A DNA stretch of 64,000 bases from Streptomyces sp. B1I3 (lineage in GTDB: Bacteria; Actinomycetota; Actinomycetes; Streptomycetales; Streptomycetaceae): assembly GCF_030816615.1 (NCBI RefSeq), contig NZ_JAUSYD010000001.1:5478501-5542500 (forward strand), given 5' to 3'. A program made the translations under genes and the position numbers. The stretch's first letter is position 1; the number at the start of each line of letters is the position of its first letter. Below, piece after piece: positions 1 through 7,402 of this stretch. The notes under the pieces were generated by a model. The model was given only the letters and a program-made list of their open reading frames with translations, was not told where the DNA came from and searched no databases.

Positions 1-737
1 GCGCCGGGGGGCACGTCCCGGTAGTACGAGGTCACGGTGCCGGCCAGGGTCACGGCCGTGCCGATGACGACGGACAGGACGAACGTCACCTTGAAGGACT
101 TCGCGATCTGCTGGGCGGCGGCGACCGGGACCACCATCAGCGCGCTGACCAGCAGCAGGCCGACGACCCGCATCGCCACGGTGACCGTGACCGCCGCCGT
201 CACGGCGACGAGCAGGTTGAGCGCGCGCACCGGCAGCCCGGTGACCCGGGCGAACTCCTCGTCCTGGCTGACCGCGAACAGTTGCCGCCGCAGCCCCACG
301 GTCACCAGCACCACGAGGGCGGCCAGCACGACGATCGCGGTGACGTCCTCCTCGGAGACCGTCGACAGGGAGCCGAAGAGGAACGAGGTGAGGTTGGCGT
401 TGGAGCCGGTGTCGGAGAGGTTGATCAGCATCACACCGCCCGCCATGCCGCCGTAGAAGAGCATGGCCAGGGCGATGTCGCCGCGGGTGCGTCCGTACCA
501 GCGGATCAGTTCCATGACGACGGAGCCCGCCACGGCGACGAGGGTGGCCATCCAGACGGGGTTGGTGGAGAGCAGGAAGCCGAGACCGACACCGGTCATG
601 GCGATGTGCCCGATGCCGTCGCCCATGAGGGCCTGGCGGCGCTGGACCAGGTAGACGCCGATGGCGGGGGCGGTGATCCCGACCAGGACGGCCGCGATCA
701 GGGCCCGCTGCATGAAGGGGGGTGTGAGGAATTCCAT
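1..737 (-). CDS. znuB: Zinc/manganese ABC transporter permease, ZnuB-like (3' end beyond window)
   Basis: Integral membrane permease of a metal-ion ABC importer, expected to form the channel that ZnuC energises and ZnuA feeds. About 245 residues are visible, starting MEFLTPPFMQRAL, with several long hydrophobic segments and the ABC-3 family run RRQALMGDGIGHIA near residue 30. The ATG lies two bases after the znuC stop (TGA-TC-ATG), so the two are translationally linked in the order znuA-znuC-znuB. The C-terminus runs off the left edge. Metal specificity cannot be read from the permease; zinc is inferred from the Zur-like boxes upstream of znuA. Confidence 0.9.
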   Translation of the reverse strand, partial: MEFLTPPFMQRALIAAVLVGITAPAIGVYLVQRRQALMGDGIGHIAMTGVGLGFLLSTNPVWMATLVAVAGSVVMELIRWYGRTRGDIALAMLFYGGMAGGVMLINLSDTGSNANLTSFLFGSLSTVSEEDVTAIVVLAALVVLVTVGLRRQLFAVSQDEEFARVTGLPVRALNLLVAVTAAVTVTVAMRVVGLLLVSALMVVPVAAAQQIAKSFKVTFVLSVVIGTAVTLAGTVTSYYRDVPPG

Positions 738-739
738 GA

Positions 740-1555
740 TCAGGTCAGCAGTCCCGTCCGGAGCGGCTCGGAGTCCGCGTGGGGATGTACGTGGTCGTGG
801 CCGGGCAGGGCGTGCTGACCCACGGCCTCGGGGGGTGGTCCGTCGTGCGTCACGCAGCCGTCGCGCAGCACGATCGCCCGGTCGATGAGAGGTTCCAGCG
901 GACCGAGCTCGTGCAGGACGAGCAGCACCGTCGTACCGGCGGCGACCTGCTCGCGCAGGGTCGCCGCGAGGATCTCCTGGCTGGCCAGGTCGACGCCGGC
1001 CATCGGCTCGTCCATGATCAGGAGCTCGGGCTCGGCGGCGAGGGCCCGCGCGATCAGCACGCGCTGGTGCTGACCGCCGGAGAGGGCGTTCACGGAGTCC
1101 CCGGCCCGGTCGGTGAGGCCGACGAGATCGATGGCGCGGTCGACGGCCGCCCGGTCCGCCCTGCCCGGGATCCTGAGCTTCGTACGGGACAGCCGGCCGG
1201 AGGCGACGATCTCGCGGATCGTGGCGGGGACGCCGCCGGCGGCGGTGGTGCGCTGCGGGACGTACCCGACGCGGGCCCACTGGCGAAAACGCCGCAGCGG
1301 GGTGCCGAAGAGCTCGACGGTGCCGCCGGTGAGGGGCACCTGGCCGATGACGGAGCGGACGGCGGTGGACTTGCCGGATCCGTTGGCGCCGAGCAGCGCC
1401 GCGACCTCACCGGCGTGGACGGTGAGGTCGACGCCGCGCAGCACGGGGCGCGCGCCGAGCGCCGCCGTGGCTCCGCGCATGCTGATCACGGGTTCGGGCG
1501 TACAGGGCTCGGGCACGATCGCCTCCGGTGCGGGTACGGGTGATGCGTGGGTCAC
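740..1555 (-). CDS. znuC: Zinc ABC transporter ATP-binding protein, ZnuC-like
   Basis: Cytoplasmic ATPase of the metal importer, 271 residues. Walker A GANGSGKST is at about residues 56-64, the ABC signature LSGGQ at 158-162 and Walker B LLIMDEP at 178-184. The switch His is in VLHELGPL near residue 215. A His-rich tail (GHDHVHPHADSEP) could bind metal; this is seen in the sequence and its role is inferred. The start is a GTG that overlaps the znuA stop as GTGA, which indicates coupled translation. The product works with ZnuA and ZnuB. Confidence 0.92.
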   Translation of the reverse strand: MTHASPVPAPEAIVPEPCTPEPVISMRGATAALGARPVLRGVDLTVHAGEVAALLGANGSGKSTAVRSVIGQVPLTGGTVELFGTPLRRFRQWARVGYVPQRTTAAGGVPATIREIVASGRLSRTKLRIPGRADRAAVDRAIDLVGLTDRAGDSVNALSGGQHQRVLIARALAAEPELLIMDEPMAGVDLASQEILAATLREQVAAGTTVLLVLHELGPLEPLIDRAIVLRDGCVTHDGPPPEAVGQHALPGHDHVHPHADSEPLRTGLLT

Positions 1556-2517
1556 TTCGCGCCGAGGGCCTTCTGCAGCGCGGCCAGGTTGGACGTCATG
1601 ACCTCGATGTAGTCATCGCCCTTGGACGTGTCCGTGATTCCCTCCAGGGGATCCAGGACGCCGGTCTTCAGGCCGAGGTCCTTCGCCAGCGTCTTGGCGG
1701 TCCTGTCGCTGGCGAGCGTCTCGAAGAACACGGTGGTGGCCTTGTTCTTCTCGGCGACCGCGTGGATCTCGCTGATCCGGGCGGGGCTGGGCTCGGTCTC
1801 GGGGTCGAGGCCGGCGATGCCCTCCTGGGTGAGACCGTAGCGCTCGGCGAGGTACCCGAAGGCGGAGTGCGTCGTGACGAAGGTCCGGGTCGCCGTGCTC
1901 TTCAGTCCGCTCTCGTACGCCGTGTCCAGCGCGTCGAGCCTGCCGACCAGGGTGTCGGTGTTCTTGCGGTAGTCCGCGGCGTGCTCGGGGTCGGCCTTCG
2001 CCAAGGACTTCCCGACGCCCTCGGCGACCTCGGCGTACTTGACCGGGTCCAGCCAGATGTGGGGGTCGAGCCCGGCCTCCTCGCCCTCGTGCTCCGCGCC
2101 CTCCTCGTGGCCGTGGTCGTGGCTGTCGACCTCGGTGCCGTGGTTCTCGAGCGTGGTGAGCTTCGCGGCGTCCACGGTGTTCTTCACCCCGGCCTGGCCC
2201 ACGGCGTCGTCGACGGCGGGCTGGATGCCCTTGAGGAAGAGGATGTAGTCGGCGTCGCCCAGTCCGCCGATCTGCCTCGGCGTGAGCTCCAGGTCGTGCG
2301 GTTCCACACCGGGCTTCGTCAGCGTGGTGACGGAGACGTGCGATCCGCCGATCTCCTCGGCGAGGAACTGCATCGGATAGAAGGACGCCACCACATCCAG
2401 CTTGTCGCCGCTCGCGGGGCCGCCCGTGTCGGAGGAGGAACAGGCGGAGAGCGCGGTGAGGCCGAGGGCGACTGCTCCGGCGACGGCGGCGGTGGGTATG
2501 AGGCGACGTACGTTCAT
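1552..2517 (-). CDS. znuA: Zinc ABC transporter substrate-binding lipoprotein, ZnuA-like
   Basis: Extracytoplasmic metal-binding lipoprotein (cluster A-I/TroA fold), about 321 residues. A signal peptide MNVRRLIPTAAVAG leads to a lipobox LSAC with Cys near residue 26. A His/acid-rich loop (SHDHGHEEGAEHEGEE) is typical of zinc-type ZnuA proteins. Likely ligand motifs are EPHDLELT, DPHIWLDP and TTHSAFGY. The ATG at 2517 was chosen because it puts the charged residues directly before the hydrophobic core; an ATG at 2526 and a TTG at 2535 are possible. No good Shine-Dalgarno precedes any of them, so the message may be leaderless. First gene of the znuA-znuC-znuB operon, and two Zur-like palindromes overlap its start region. 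Confidence 0.9.
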   Translation of the reverse strand: MNVRRLIPTAAVAGAVALGLTALSACSSSDTGGPASGDKLDVVASFYPMQFLAEEIGGSHVSVTTLTKPGVEPHDLELTPRQIGGLGDADYILFLKGIQPAVDDAVGQAGVKNTVDAAKLTTLENHGTEVDSHDHGHEEGAEHEGEEAGLDPHIWLDPVKYAEVAEGVGKSLAKADPEHAADYRKNTDTLVGRLDALDTAYESGLKSTATRTFVTTHSAFGYLAERYGLTQEGIAGLDPETEPSPARISEIHAVAEKNKATTVFFETLASDRTAKTLAKDLGLKTGVLDPLEGITDTSKGDDYIEVMTSNLAALQKALGAK

Positions 2518-2531
2518 GACAGTCATTTTCA
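2517..2531. promoter_or_regulatory. Zur-like box, proximal
   Basis: A 15-base 7-1-7 imperfect palindrome (on the gene strand TGAAAAT-G-ACTGTCA) overlapping the znuA start codon. It has the TGA-AxT half-site form known for actinobacterial Zur boxes. Binding here would block the promoter or ribosome access when zinc is sufficient. Function is inferred from motif and context. Confidence 0.65.
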
Positions 2532-2538
2532 ACAAAAG

Positions 2539-2553
2539 TGGAAACGATTGTCA
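2539..2553. promoter_or_regulatory. Zur-like box, distal
   Basis: A second 15-base palindrome-like site (gene strand TGACAAT-C-GTTTCCA), centred 22 bp from the proximal box, so both lie on the same face of the helix. Paired spacing suggests cooperative Zur binding. Confidence 0.6.
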
Positions 2554-2673
2554 ACAAGGCGTATGAGATGCCTGGGTCACAGACCCGGGAGCGCGATAGC
2601 GCCCCACCGATTTGATCCAGGGGGTGCGCCCGCCGGTAATCTGAGGCCTTCGCGCGCCCGTCCCCCGACCGCA

Positions 2674-2787
2674 ACCCCCCACCGAGGCGCTCCGCACCAC
2701 CCTTGCCGATATCGCCGTCTCCTGATCACCACCCCCCACCGAGGCGCTCCGCGCCGTCCCCTGTCCCATTTCGCCGTCGTAATGAAG
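2674..2787. repeat. Imperfect 57-bp tandem duplication upstream of glyS
   Basis: A 22-base segment is repeated exactly at 2674-2695 and 2731-2752, 57 bases apart. The tail of each unit also ends in a shared TCGCCGTC (2712-2719 and 2771-2778, with a 2-base offset). The second unit runs into the glyS ribosome-binding region. It occupies most of the untranslated leader of glyS; no T-box features (specifier loop, TGGN antiterminator) were seen. Confidence 0.6.
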
Positions 2788-2795
2788 AGAGCACC

Positions 2796-4178
2796 GTGGC
2801 CGCCGACAAGATCGACACCATCGTCAGCCTGAGCAAGCGCCGTGGCTTCGTCTATCCCTGCAGTGAGATCTACGGTGGCCAGAAGGCCGCCTGGGACTAC
2901 GGGCCGCTGGGCGTCGAGCTGAAGGAGAACCTCAAGCGCCAGTGGTGGCGCTACATGGTCACCTCGCGCGAGGACGTGGTCGGTCTCGACTCGTCGGTCA
3001 TCCTTGCCCCCGAGGTCTGGGTCGCCTCCGGCCACGTGGCCACGTTCTCCGACCCGCTCACCGAGTGCACCTCCTGTCACAAGCGCTACCGCGCCGACCA
3101 CCTGGAGGAGGCGTACGAGGAGAAGCACGGCAAGCCGCCCGTGAACGGGCTGGCCGACCTCAACTGCCCCAACTGCGGCAACAAGGGCACGTTCACCGAG
3201 CCCAAGCAGTTCTCGGGGCTCCTCTCCACCCACCTCGGCCCGACCCAGGACTCCGGCTCCGTCGCCTACCTGCGCCCCGAGACCGCCCAGGGCATCTTCA
3301 CCAACTTCGGCCAGGTGCAGCAGACCTCGCGCAAGAAGCCGCCGTTCGGCATCGCGCAGATGGGCAAGTCCTTCCGGAACGAGATCACTCCGGGCAACTT
3401 CATCTTCCGCACGCGCGAGTTCGAGCAGATGGAGATGGAGTTCTTCGTCAAGCCGGGCGAGGACGAGCAGTGGCAGGAGTACTGGATGGAGCAGCGCTGG
3501 AACTGGTACACCGGCCTGGGCCTCCGCGAGGAGAACATGCGGTGGTTCGAGCACCCGCAGGAGAAGCTCTCCCACTACTCCAAGCGCACCGCTGACATCG
3601 AGTACCGCTTCCGCTTCGGCGGCAGCGAGTGGGGCGAGCTGGAGGGCGTCGCCAACCGCACGGACTACGACCTCAACGCGCACTCCAAGGCGTCCGGCAC
3701 GGACCTCTCCTACTTCGACCAGGAGAAGGGCGAGCGCTACACGCCGTACGTCATCGAGCCCGCCGCCGGTGTCGGCCGCTCGCTGCTGGCCTTCCTCCTG
3801 GATGCCTACAACGAGGACGAGGCGCCCAACGCCAAGGGCGTCATGGAGAAGCGCGCCGTGATGCGCCTCGACCCGCGTCTCGCGCCGGTCAAGGTCGCCG
3901 TCCTGCCGCTGTCCCGCAACCCGCAGCTGTCGCCGAAGGCCAAGGGCCTCGCCGCCGACCTGCGGCAGAACTGGAACATCGAGTTCGACGACGCGGGCGC
4001 CATCGGCCGCCGCTACCGCCGTCAGGACGAGATCGGCACGCCGTTCTGCGTCACCGTCGACTTCGACACCCTGGACGACAACGCCGTGACCGTGCGCGAG
4101 CGCGACTCCATGAAGCAGGAGCGGGTCTCCCTGGACCAGATCCAGGCCTACCTCGGCTCCCGTCTGCTGGGTTGCTGA
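2796..4178 (+). CDS. glyS: Glycyl-tRNA synthetase (single-subunit alpha2 type)
   Basis: Charges tRNA-Gly with glycine; cytoplasmic class II synthetase of 460 residues, the usual length for the homodimeric bacterial form. A zinc-type CTSCHKRYR and a later CPNCGNKG pair lie near residues 90-128. Motif 2 is visible as FRNEITPGNFIFRTREFEQ with the Met/Glu-rich continuation, and motif 3 as GVGRSLLAFL. The GTG at 2796 was chosen because VAADKIDTIV matches the family start and a GAAGAG lies 7 bases upstream; the in-frame extension to 2703 lies in the duplicated leader and looks non-coding. A strong terminator follows. Confidence 0.96.
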   Translation: MAADKIDTIVSLSKRRGFVYPCSEIYGGQKAAWDYGPLGVELKENLKRQWWRYMVTSREDVVGLDSSVILAPEVWVASGHVATFSDPLTECTSCHKRYRADHLEEAYEEKHGKPPVNGLADLNCPNCGNKGTFTEPKQFSGLLSTHLGPTQDSGSVAYLRPETAQGIFTNFGQVQQTSRKKPPFGIAQMGKSFRNEITPGNFIFRTREFEQMEMEFFVKPGEDEQWQEYWMEQRWNWYTGLGLREENMRWFEHPQEKLSHYSKRTADIEYRFRFGGSEWGELEGVANRTDYDLNAHSKASGTDLSYFDQEKGERYTPYVIEPAAGVGRSLLAFLLDAYNEDEAPNAKGVMEKRAVMRLDPRLAPVKVAVLPLSRNPQLSPKAKGLAADLRQNWNIEFDDAGAIGRRYRRQDEIGTPFCVTVDFDTLDDNAVTVRERDSMKQERVSLDQIQAYLGSRLLGC

Positions 4179-4196
4179 CCGCACCCGACCGCGAAC

Positions 4197-4232
4197 GAGG
4201 CCCCCGTTTCCCCACCGGGAAGCGGGGGCCTC
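4197..4232 (+). terminator. Intrinsic-type hairpin after glyS
   Basis: A 10-bp perfect outer stem (4197-4206 with 4223-4232) extended by an inner TTCCC/GGGAA pairing, no clear U-tract, as usual in Streptomyces. It starts 18 bases after the glyS stop. Confidence 0.8.
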
Positions 4233-4268
4233 GGGCACACTGGGCGCACCCGTCCACAGGAGGCCAGG

Positions 4269-4472
4269 ATGCCGTCCATGACCACGAGCACGGTCAGGAG
4301 ATGGGACCAGCACGGACGTGAACACGTCGTGCACGTACGGAAGTCGGGTCCGCGCCGGCAACTGTCCTGCGAAACCTGCGGATGGCGCAGAGGAGCGCAG
4401 TTCCTACCCTGGCTGAAGGCCGAGGAGCACCTGACCGAGGCCCACCAGGCCACGGTCGACCCGACCGCCTGA
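4269..4472 (+). CDS. Small conserved actinobacterial protein, function unknown
   Basis: A 67-residue, His- and Arg-rich protein with one Cys pair in LSCETCGWRR (C-x2-C), suggestive of half a zinc ribbon, followed by LPWLKAEEHLTEAH. The ATG is preceded by AGGAGG about 6 bases upstream. No enzymatic motif is visible. It stands alone between the glyS terminator and the next small gene. I do not recognise a specific function; a nucleic-acid-associated or regulatory role is only a guess from charge and the Cys pair. Confidence 0.65.
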   Translation: MPSMTTSTVRRWDQHGREHVVHVRKSGPRRQLSCETCGWRRGAQFLPWLKAEEHLTEAHQATVDPTA

Positions 4473-4669
4473 GCCGGGGAGCGGGGCCGGGCCGTGAAAA
4501 AGCGGATGAGGGGCCCCGTCCGGCCGGGGTACCTTTTCGGTATGTATTCGTTCTTCCAGATCTACGAGTGAGCCGGCGGTGGGCCCGATCGCCCGTCGCC
4601 CATCGATTCGACCCCTGAGCTCTCCGATCACCTCGGATCTCATTTCTCACCACGAATGGGAGAACCCCC

Positions 4670-4873
4670 GTGGCCAAGAGCCGCAACAACCTCCTCGGTG
4701 TGGGCGGACAGCGCAAGAAGCTGTCCCGCGCCGAACAGCAGGGCGCGGGCTCCGCGCGCAACGACGACCGCAAGGTGGCCGAGGACAAGAAGCAGGAGCT
4801 GGTGCGCAAGATGCGTGAGCGCGCCGCCGCCGCCGAGGCCGCACCGGAGCAGGACGCGCCGGCCGGGAGCTGA
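4670..4873 (+). CDS. Small basic protein, DUF6243-like
   Basis: A 67-residue, highly charged protein: an N-terminal LLGVGGQRKKLSR segment followed by an Arg/Lys/Glu-rich helix (KKQELVRKMRERAAAAE) and a disordered Ala/Pro tail. This resembles the small Streptomyces proteins grouped as DUF6243, recalled from memory and not searched. GTG start at 4670 with GGGAGA about 7 bases upstream. Function unknown; no membrane segment or catalytic motif. It is followed by an inverted repeat (GGGCCCGGATC...GATCCGGGCCC) near 4898-4926 that could terminate transcription from both sides. Confidence 0.7.
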   Translation: MAKSRNNLLGVGGQRKKLSRAEQQGAGSARNDDRKVAEDKKQELVRKMRERAAAAEAAPEQDAPAGS

Positions 4874-4936
4874 CCTCCTCGCACCCGTACGACCGTGGGC
4901 CCGGATCAGTGTTCCGATCCGGGCCCACGCCGTCGC

Positions 4937-6406
4937 TCAGCCGACCACGCGCGGCAGCCGGAGGCTGAGCAGGGTCGTCAGCACGACGGCTGCCAGCTGC
5001 ACCAGCAGCGTCACGATCAGTGCGTCCCGCATCCCCTGTGCCGACGCCAGGGAGAGGAACAGGGTCCCGAGCGTCGCGACGCCCAGCGCCAGGGCCGCCT
5101 GCTGCGTCGTCGTCATGACCCCGCCGCCCACCCCGGCGCGCTCGGCCGGTACGTCGGACAGCACGATGCGGAACAGGACGGGCAGTTGCAGCCCCTGCCC
5201 CAGGCCGGCGATCGCCACGCCCGGCAGCAGTCCCAGCAGGCCGAGGTCCGGCCAGCCGAGCCACACGGTCAGCGCCAGCACCGTGACGCCCACGCCCTGG
5301 ATCAGCCCGCCTGCCGTCACGACCCGGCTGCCGAAGCGCCGTACGAGCCGCGGACCGGCCAGGGAGGCCGCGAAGAAGGCGGCGGCCATCGGCGCCAGCG
5401 ACAGCCCCGCCGCGGCCGGGCCCATCTCCAGGCCCTGCTGGAGGGCGACCGCGATCACGAACATGAAGCCACCGAAGCCGATCGAGAAGGGCACCACCAG
5501 CGCCAGACCGCGCCGCAGCGAAACGAGCCGCAACAGGCTCGGCGGTACCAGCGGGGTCCGCCCCCGCGCGTCGGCCCGCCGCTCCACCCGGTAGAAGGCG
5601 ACCGCCACGAAGGGGAAGGCGCCCAGCGACACCCACGTCCACAGCGGCCAGCCCGCCGCGCGTCCCTCCGTCAGCGGGGCGAGCAGCGTCACGAGGGAGG
5701 CGGCCAGCAGCAGCGTGCCCGGTACGTCGACGGGAGCCGGCCGCTCCGAGCGGGTCTCCGGCACGGAACGGACGGCGAGGACGAGCCCGAGAACCGCGAC
5801 AGGAACGTTCACCAGGAACACCGACCGCCAGCCCGCGCTCTCGCCGAACACGGAGGACAGCGGGGCCGCGGAGACCAGGACGCCGCCCAGGATCTGGCCG
5901 GCGACCATGGAGAGACCTGCCGTCGCCCCGTACAGGCTCATGGCCCGGGCGCGGCGTTGTCCCGCCGTGGCCGACTGGATGGTGGCGAGCACCTGCGGCA
6001 GCATCAGTGCCGCGGCGGCGCCCTGCGCCACCCGCGCCCCCACGAGGGTCCAGGCGTCCGGGGCGAGCCCGCAGGCGAGCGAGGTGAGGCCGAAGGTCGC
6101 CATGCCGACGAGGAAGAGTCTGCGCCGCCCGGCCATGTCACCGAGTCGCCCGCCGAGGACGAGCAGGACGGCGTAGGAGAGGCCGTACCCCGCGACGACC
6201 AGTTCGAGCAGGGCGGGGCCCGCGGCCAGGTCGTGGTCGATGGTGGGCAGGGCGACGTTCACGATGAAGAAGTCGATGAGCGGCAGCGCAGCGCCGAGCA
6301 GCACGGTGAACAGCCCGAGTCCGCCGAGCACGGGTGCCGGATGGTCGAACCGCGGTCCCCGGGTGCGGGCGGTGGGTTCGTTCGTCAGTACGGATGATTC
6401 ACTCAC
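4937..6406 (-). CDS. MFS drug exporter, DHA2-like (14-TM type)
   Basis: Proton-driven efflux permease of about 489 residues, the length of 14-helix DHA2 members. The first helix contains LGGLGLFTVLLG and DFFIVNVALPTI; motif A follows helix 2 as GGRLGDMAGRRRLF; many further hydrophobic helices follow. The GTG at 6406 (VSESSVLTNEP) was chosen as it begins at the usual cytoplasmic N-terminus; the upstream extension covers the operator region. It is divergent from a MmyB-type regulator, and two near-identical palindromes in the shared promoter suggest that the regulator controls this exporter. Substrate cannot be told from sequence. Confidence 0.88.
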   Translation of the reverse strand: MSESSVLTNEPTARTRGPRFDHPAPVLGGLGLFTVLLGAALPLIDFFIVNVALPTIDHDLAAGPALLELVVAGYGLSYAVLLVLGGRLGDMAGRRRLFLVGMATFGLTSLACGLAPDAWTLVGARVAQGAAAALMLPQVLATIQSATAGQRRARAMSLYGATAGLSMVAGQILGGVLVSAAPLSSVFGESAGWRSVFLVNVPVAVLGLVLAVRSVPETRSERPAPVDVPGTLLLAASLVTLLAPLTEGRAAGWPLWTWVSLGAFPFVAVAFYRVERRADARGRTPLVPPSLLRLVSLRRGLALVVPFSIGFGGFMFVIAVALQQGLEMGPAAAGLSLAPMAAAFFAASLAGPRLVRRFGSRVVTAGGLIQGVGVTVLALTVWLGWPDLGLLGLLPGVAIAGLGQGLQLPVLFRIVLSDVPAERAGVGGGVMTTTQQAALALGVATLGTLFLSLASAQGMRDALIVTLLVQLAAVVLTTLLSLRLPRVVG

Positions 6407-6433
6407 GTCAACGACGATGGACCGTAGCTCAGC

Positions 6434-6465
6434 CTGGTACCAGAGTCTCCTCATCCTGGTACCGG
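6434..6465. promoter_or_regulatory. Duplicated operator between MFS gene and regulator
   Basis: CTGGTACCAG (6434-6443, perfect palindrome) and CTGGTACCGG (6456-6465) lie with starts 22 bp apart, two helical turns, in the 101-bp divergent promoter. This is the pattern expected of an operator for the adjacent HTH regulator. Function inferred. Confidence 0.6.
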
Positions 6466-6507
6466 CAGCACCTGGCAACGGGCCGGGATCTCCGGCACGC
6501 TGGGAGC

Positions 6508-7368
6508 ATGACGACGGTGACGCGGGTTCCCGAGACCGACATCAGGCGGCACGAGCTCGCCGGTTTCCTGCGCAGCCGCCGTGAGCGGATCACCCCGGAG
6601 CAGGTCGGCCTGCCGCGGGGGCGCCGGAGGCGGACCCCCGGGCTGCGCCGCGAGGAGGTCGCGCAGCTCTCGGCCGTCGGCGTCACCTGGTACACGTGGC
6701 TGGAGCAGGCGCGCGACATCCACGTCTCGCCGCAGGTCCTGGACTCGCTGGCCCGTGCCCTGCTGCTGGACCGGAGCGAGCGCACCCACCTCTTCGCCCT
6801 TGCCGGGGCCGCCGTCCCCGCGCCGGGATCCGACTGCACCGGCGTCACCCCGGCCCTCCGGAGGCTGCTCACCCAGCTGGAGCCCTTCCCCGCGTGTGTC
6901 CAGAACAGCCGGTACGACATCCTCGCCTACAACCGCACCTACGGCCGGCTGCTGTGCGACCTGGACGCCGTGGCCCCGCAGGACCGCAACTGCATGCTTC
7001 TCGCGTACACCGACGAGGACTGGCAGGCCGCCGCCGTCGATCTGCCGGACGTACGCCGGGTGATGGCCGCCAAACTCCGCGGCGCGATGGCGGAACACCT
7101 GGCCGAGCCCGCCTGGAAGTCGCTCCTGGCACGTCTGCAGGCGGCATCGCCGGAGTTCGGCGAGATCTGGGCCCGGCACGAGGTCGTGGGCGCCTCCAAC
7201 CGGACCAAGCTCTTCCGTAACGCCGAGGTGGGGCTGCTCCGCCTCGAGCACACCGACCTGTGGCTGGGTCCGTCGGCGGGTCCGCGCCTGGTGTCGTACG
7301 CCCCCGCCGACGAGGAGTCCCGCAGAGGGCTCGAGCTCCTGCTGGAGTCGGCCCTCGCCCGCGCCTGA
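6508..7368 (+). CDS. XRE-family regulator with MmyB-like ligand-binding domain
   Basis: DNA-binding regulator of 286 residues. The N-terminal third is an HTH with the signature LGxFLRSRRERITPEQVGLP-like start, then TPGLRREEVAQLSAVGVTWY and ARDIHVSPQVLDSLARALLL. The rest matches the MmyB-like PAS-type ligand domain (NSRYDILAYNRTYGRLL, then SPEFGEIWARHEV and HTDLWLGPSAGPRLV). ATG at 6508 after GGGAG. Regulators of this type usually control the divergently transcribed neighbour, here the DHA2 exporter, through the duplicated palindrome between them. Confidence 0.9.
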   Translation: MTTVTRVPETDIRRHELAGFLRSRRERITPEQVGLPRGRRRRTPGLRREEVAQLSAVGVTWYTWLEQARDIHVSPQVLDSLARALLLDRSERTHLFALAGAAVPAPGSDCTGVTPALRRLLTQLEPFPACVQNSRYDILAYNRTYGRLLCDLDAVAPQDRNCMLLAYTDEDWQAAAVDLPDVRRVMAAKLRGAMAEHLAEPAWKSLLARLQAASPEFGEIWARHEVVGASNRTKLFRNAEVGLLRLEHTDLWLGPSAGPRLVSYAPADEESRRGLELLLESALARA

Positions 7369-7402
7369 ACGGGTCCCGGCCGGTGTACGCGACAATGGGG
7401 GA

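Noticed and set aside
2532..2795. T-box riboswitch before glyS
   Set aside because: No specifier loop or TGGN antiterminator bulge found; the leader is dominated by the duplication.
2577..4361. Long minus-strand open frame opposite glyS
   Set aside because: Translation is low-complexity Val/Ala/Leu/Gly/Glu with no family signal; it is the usual antisense artefact of GC-rich coding DNA.
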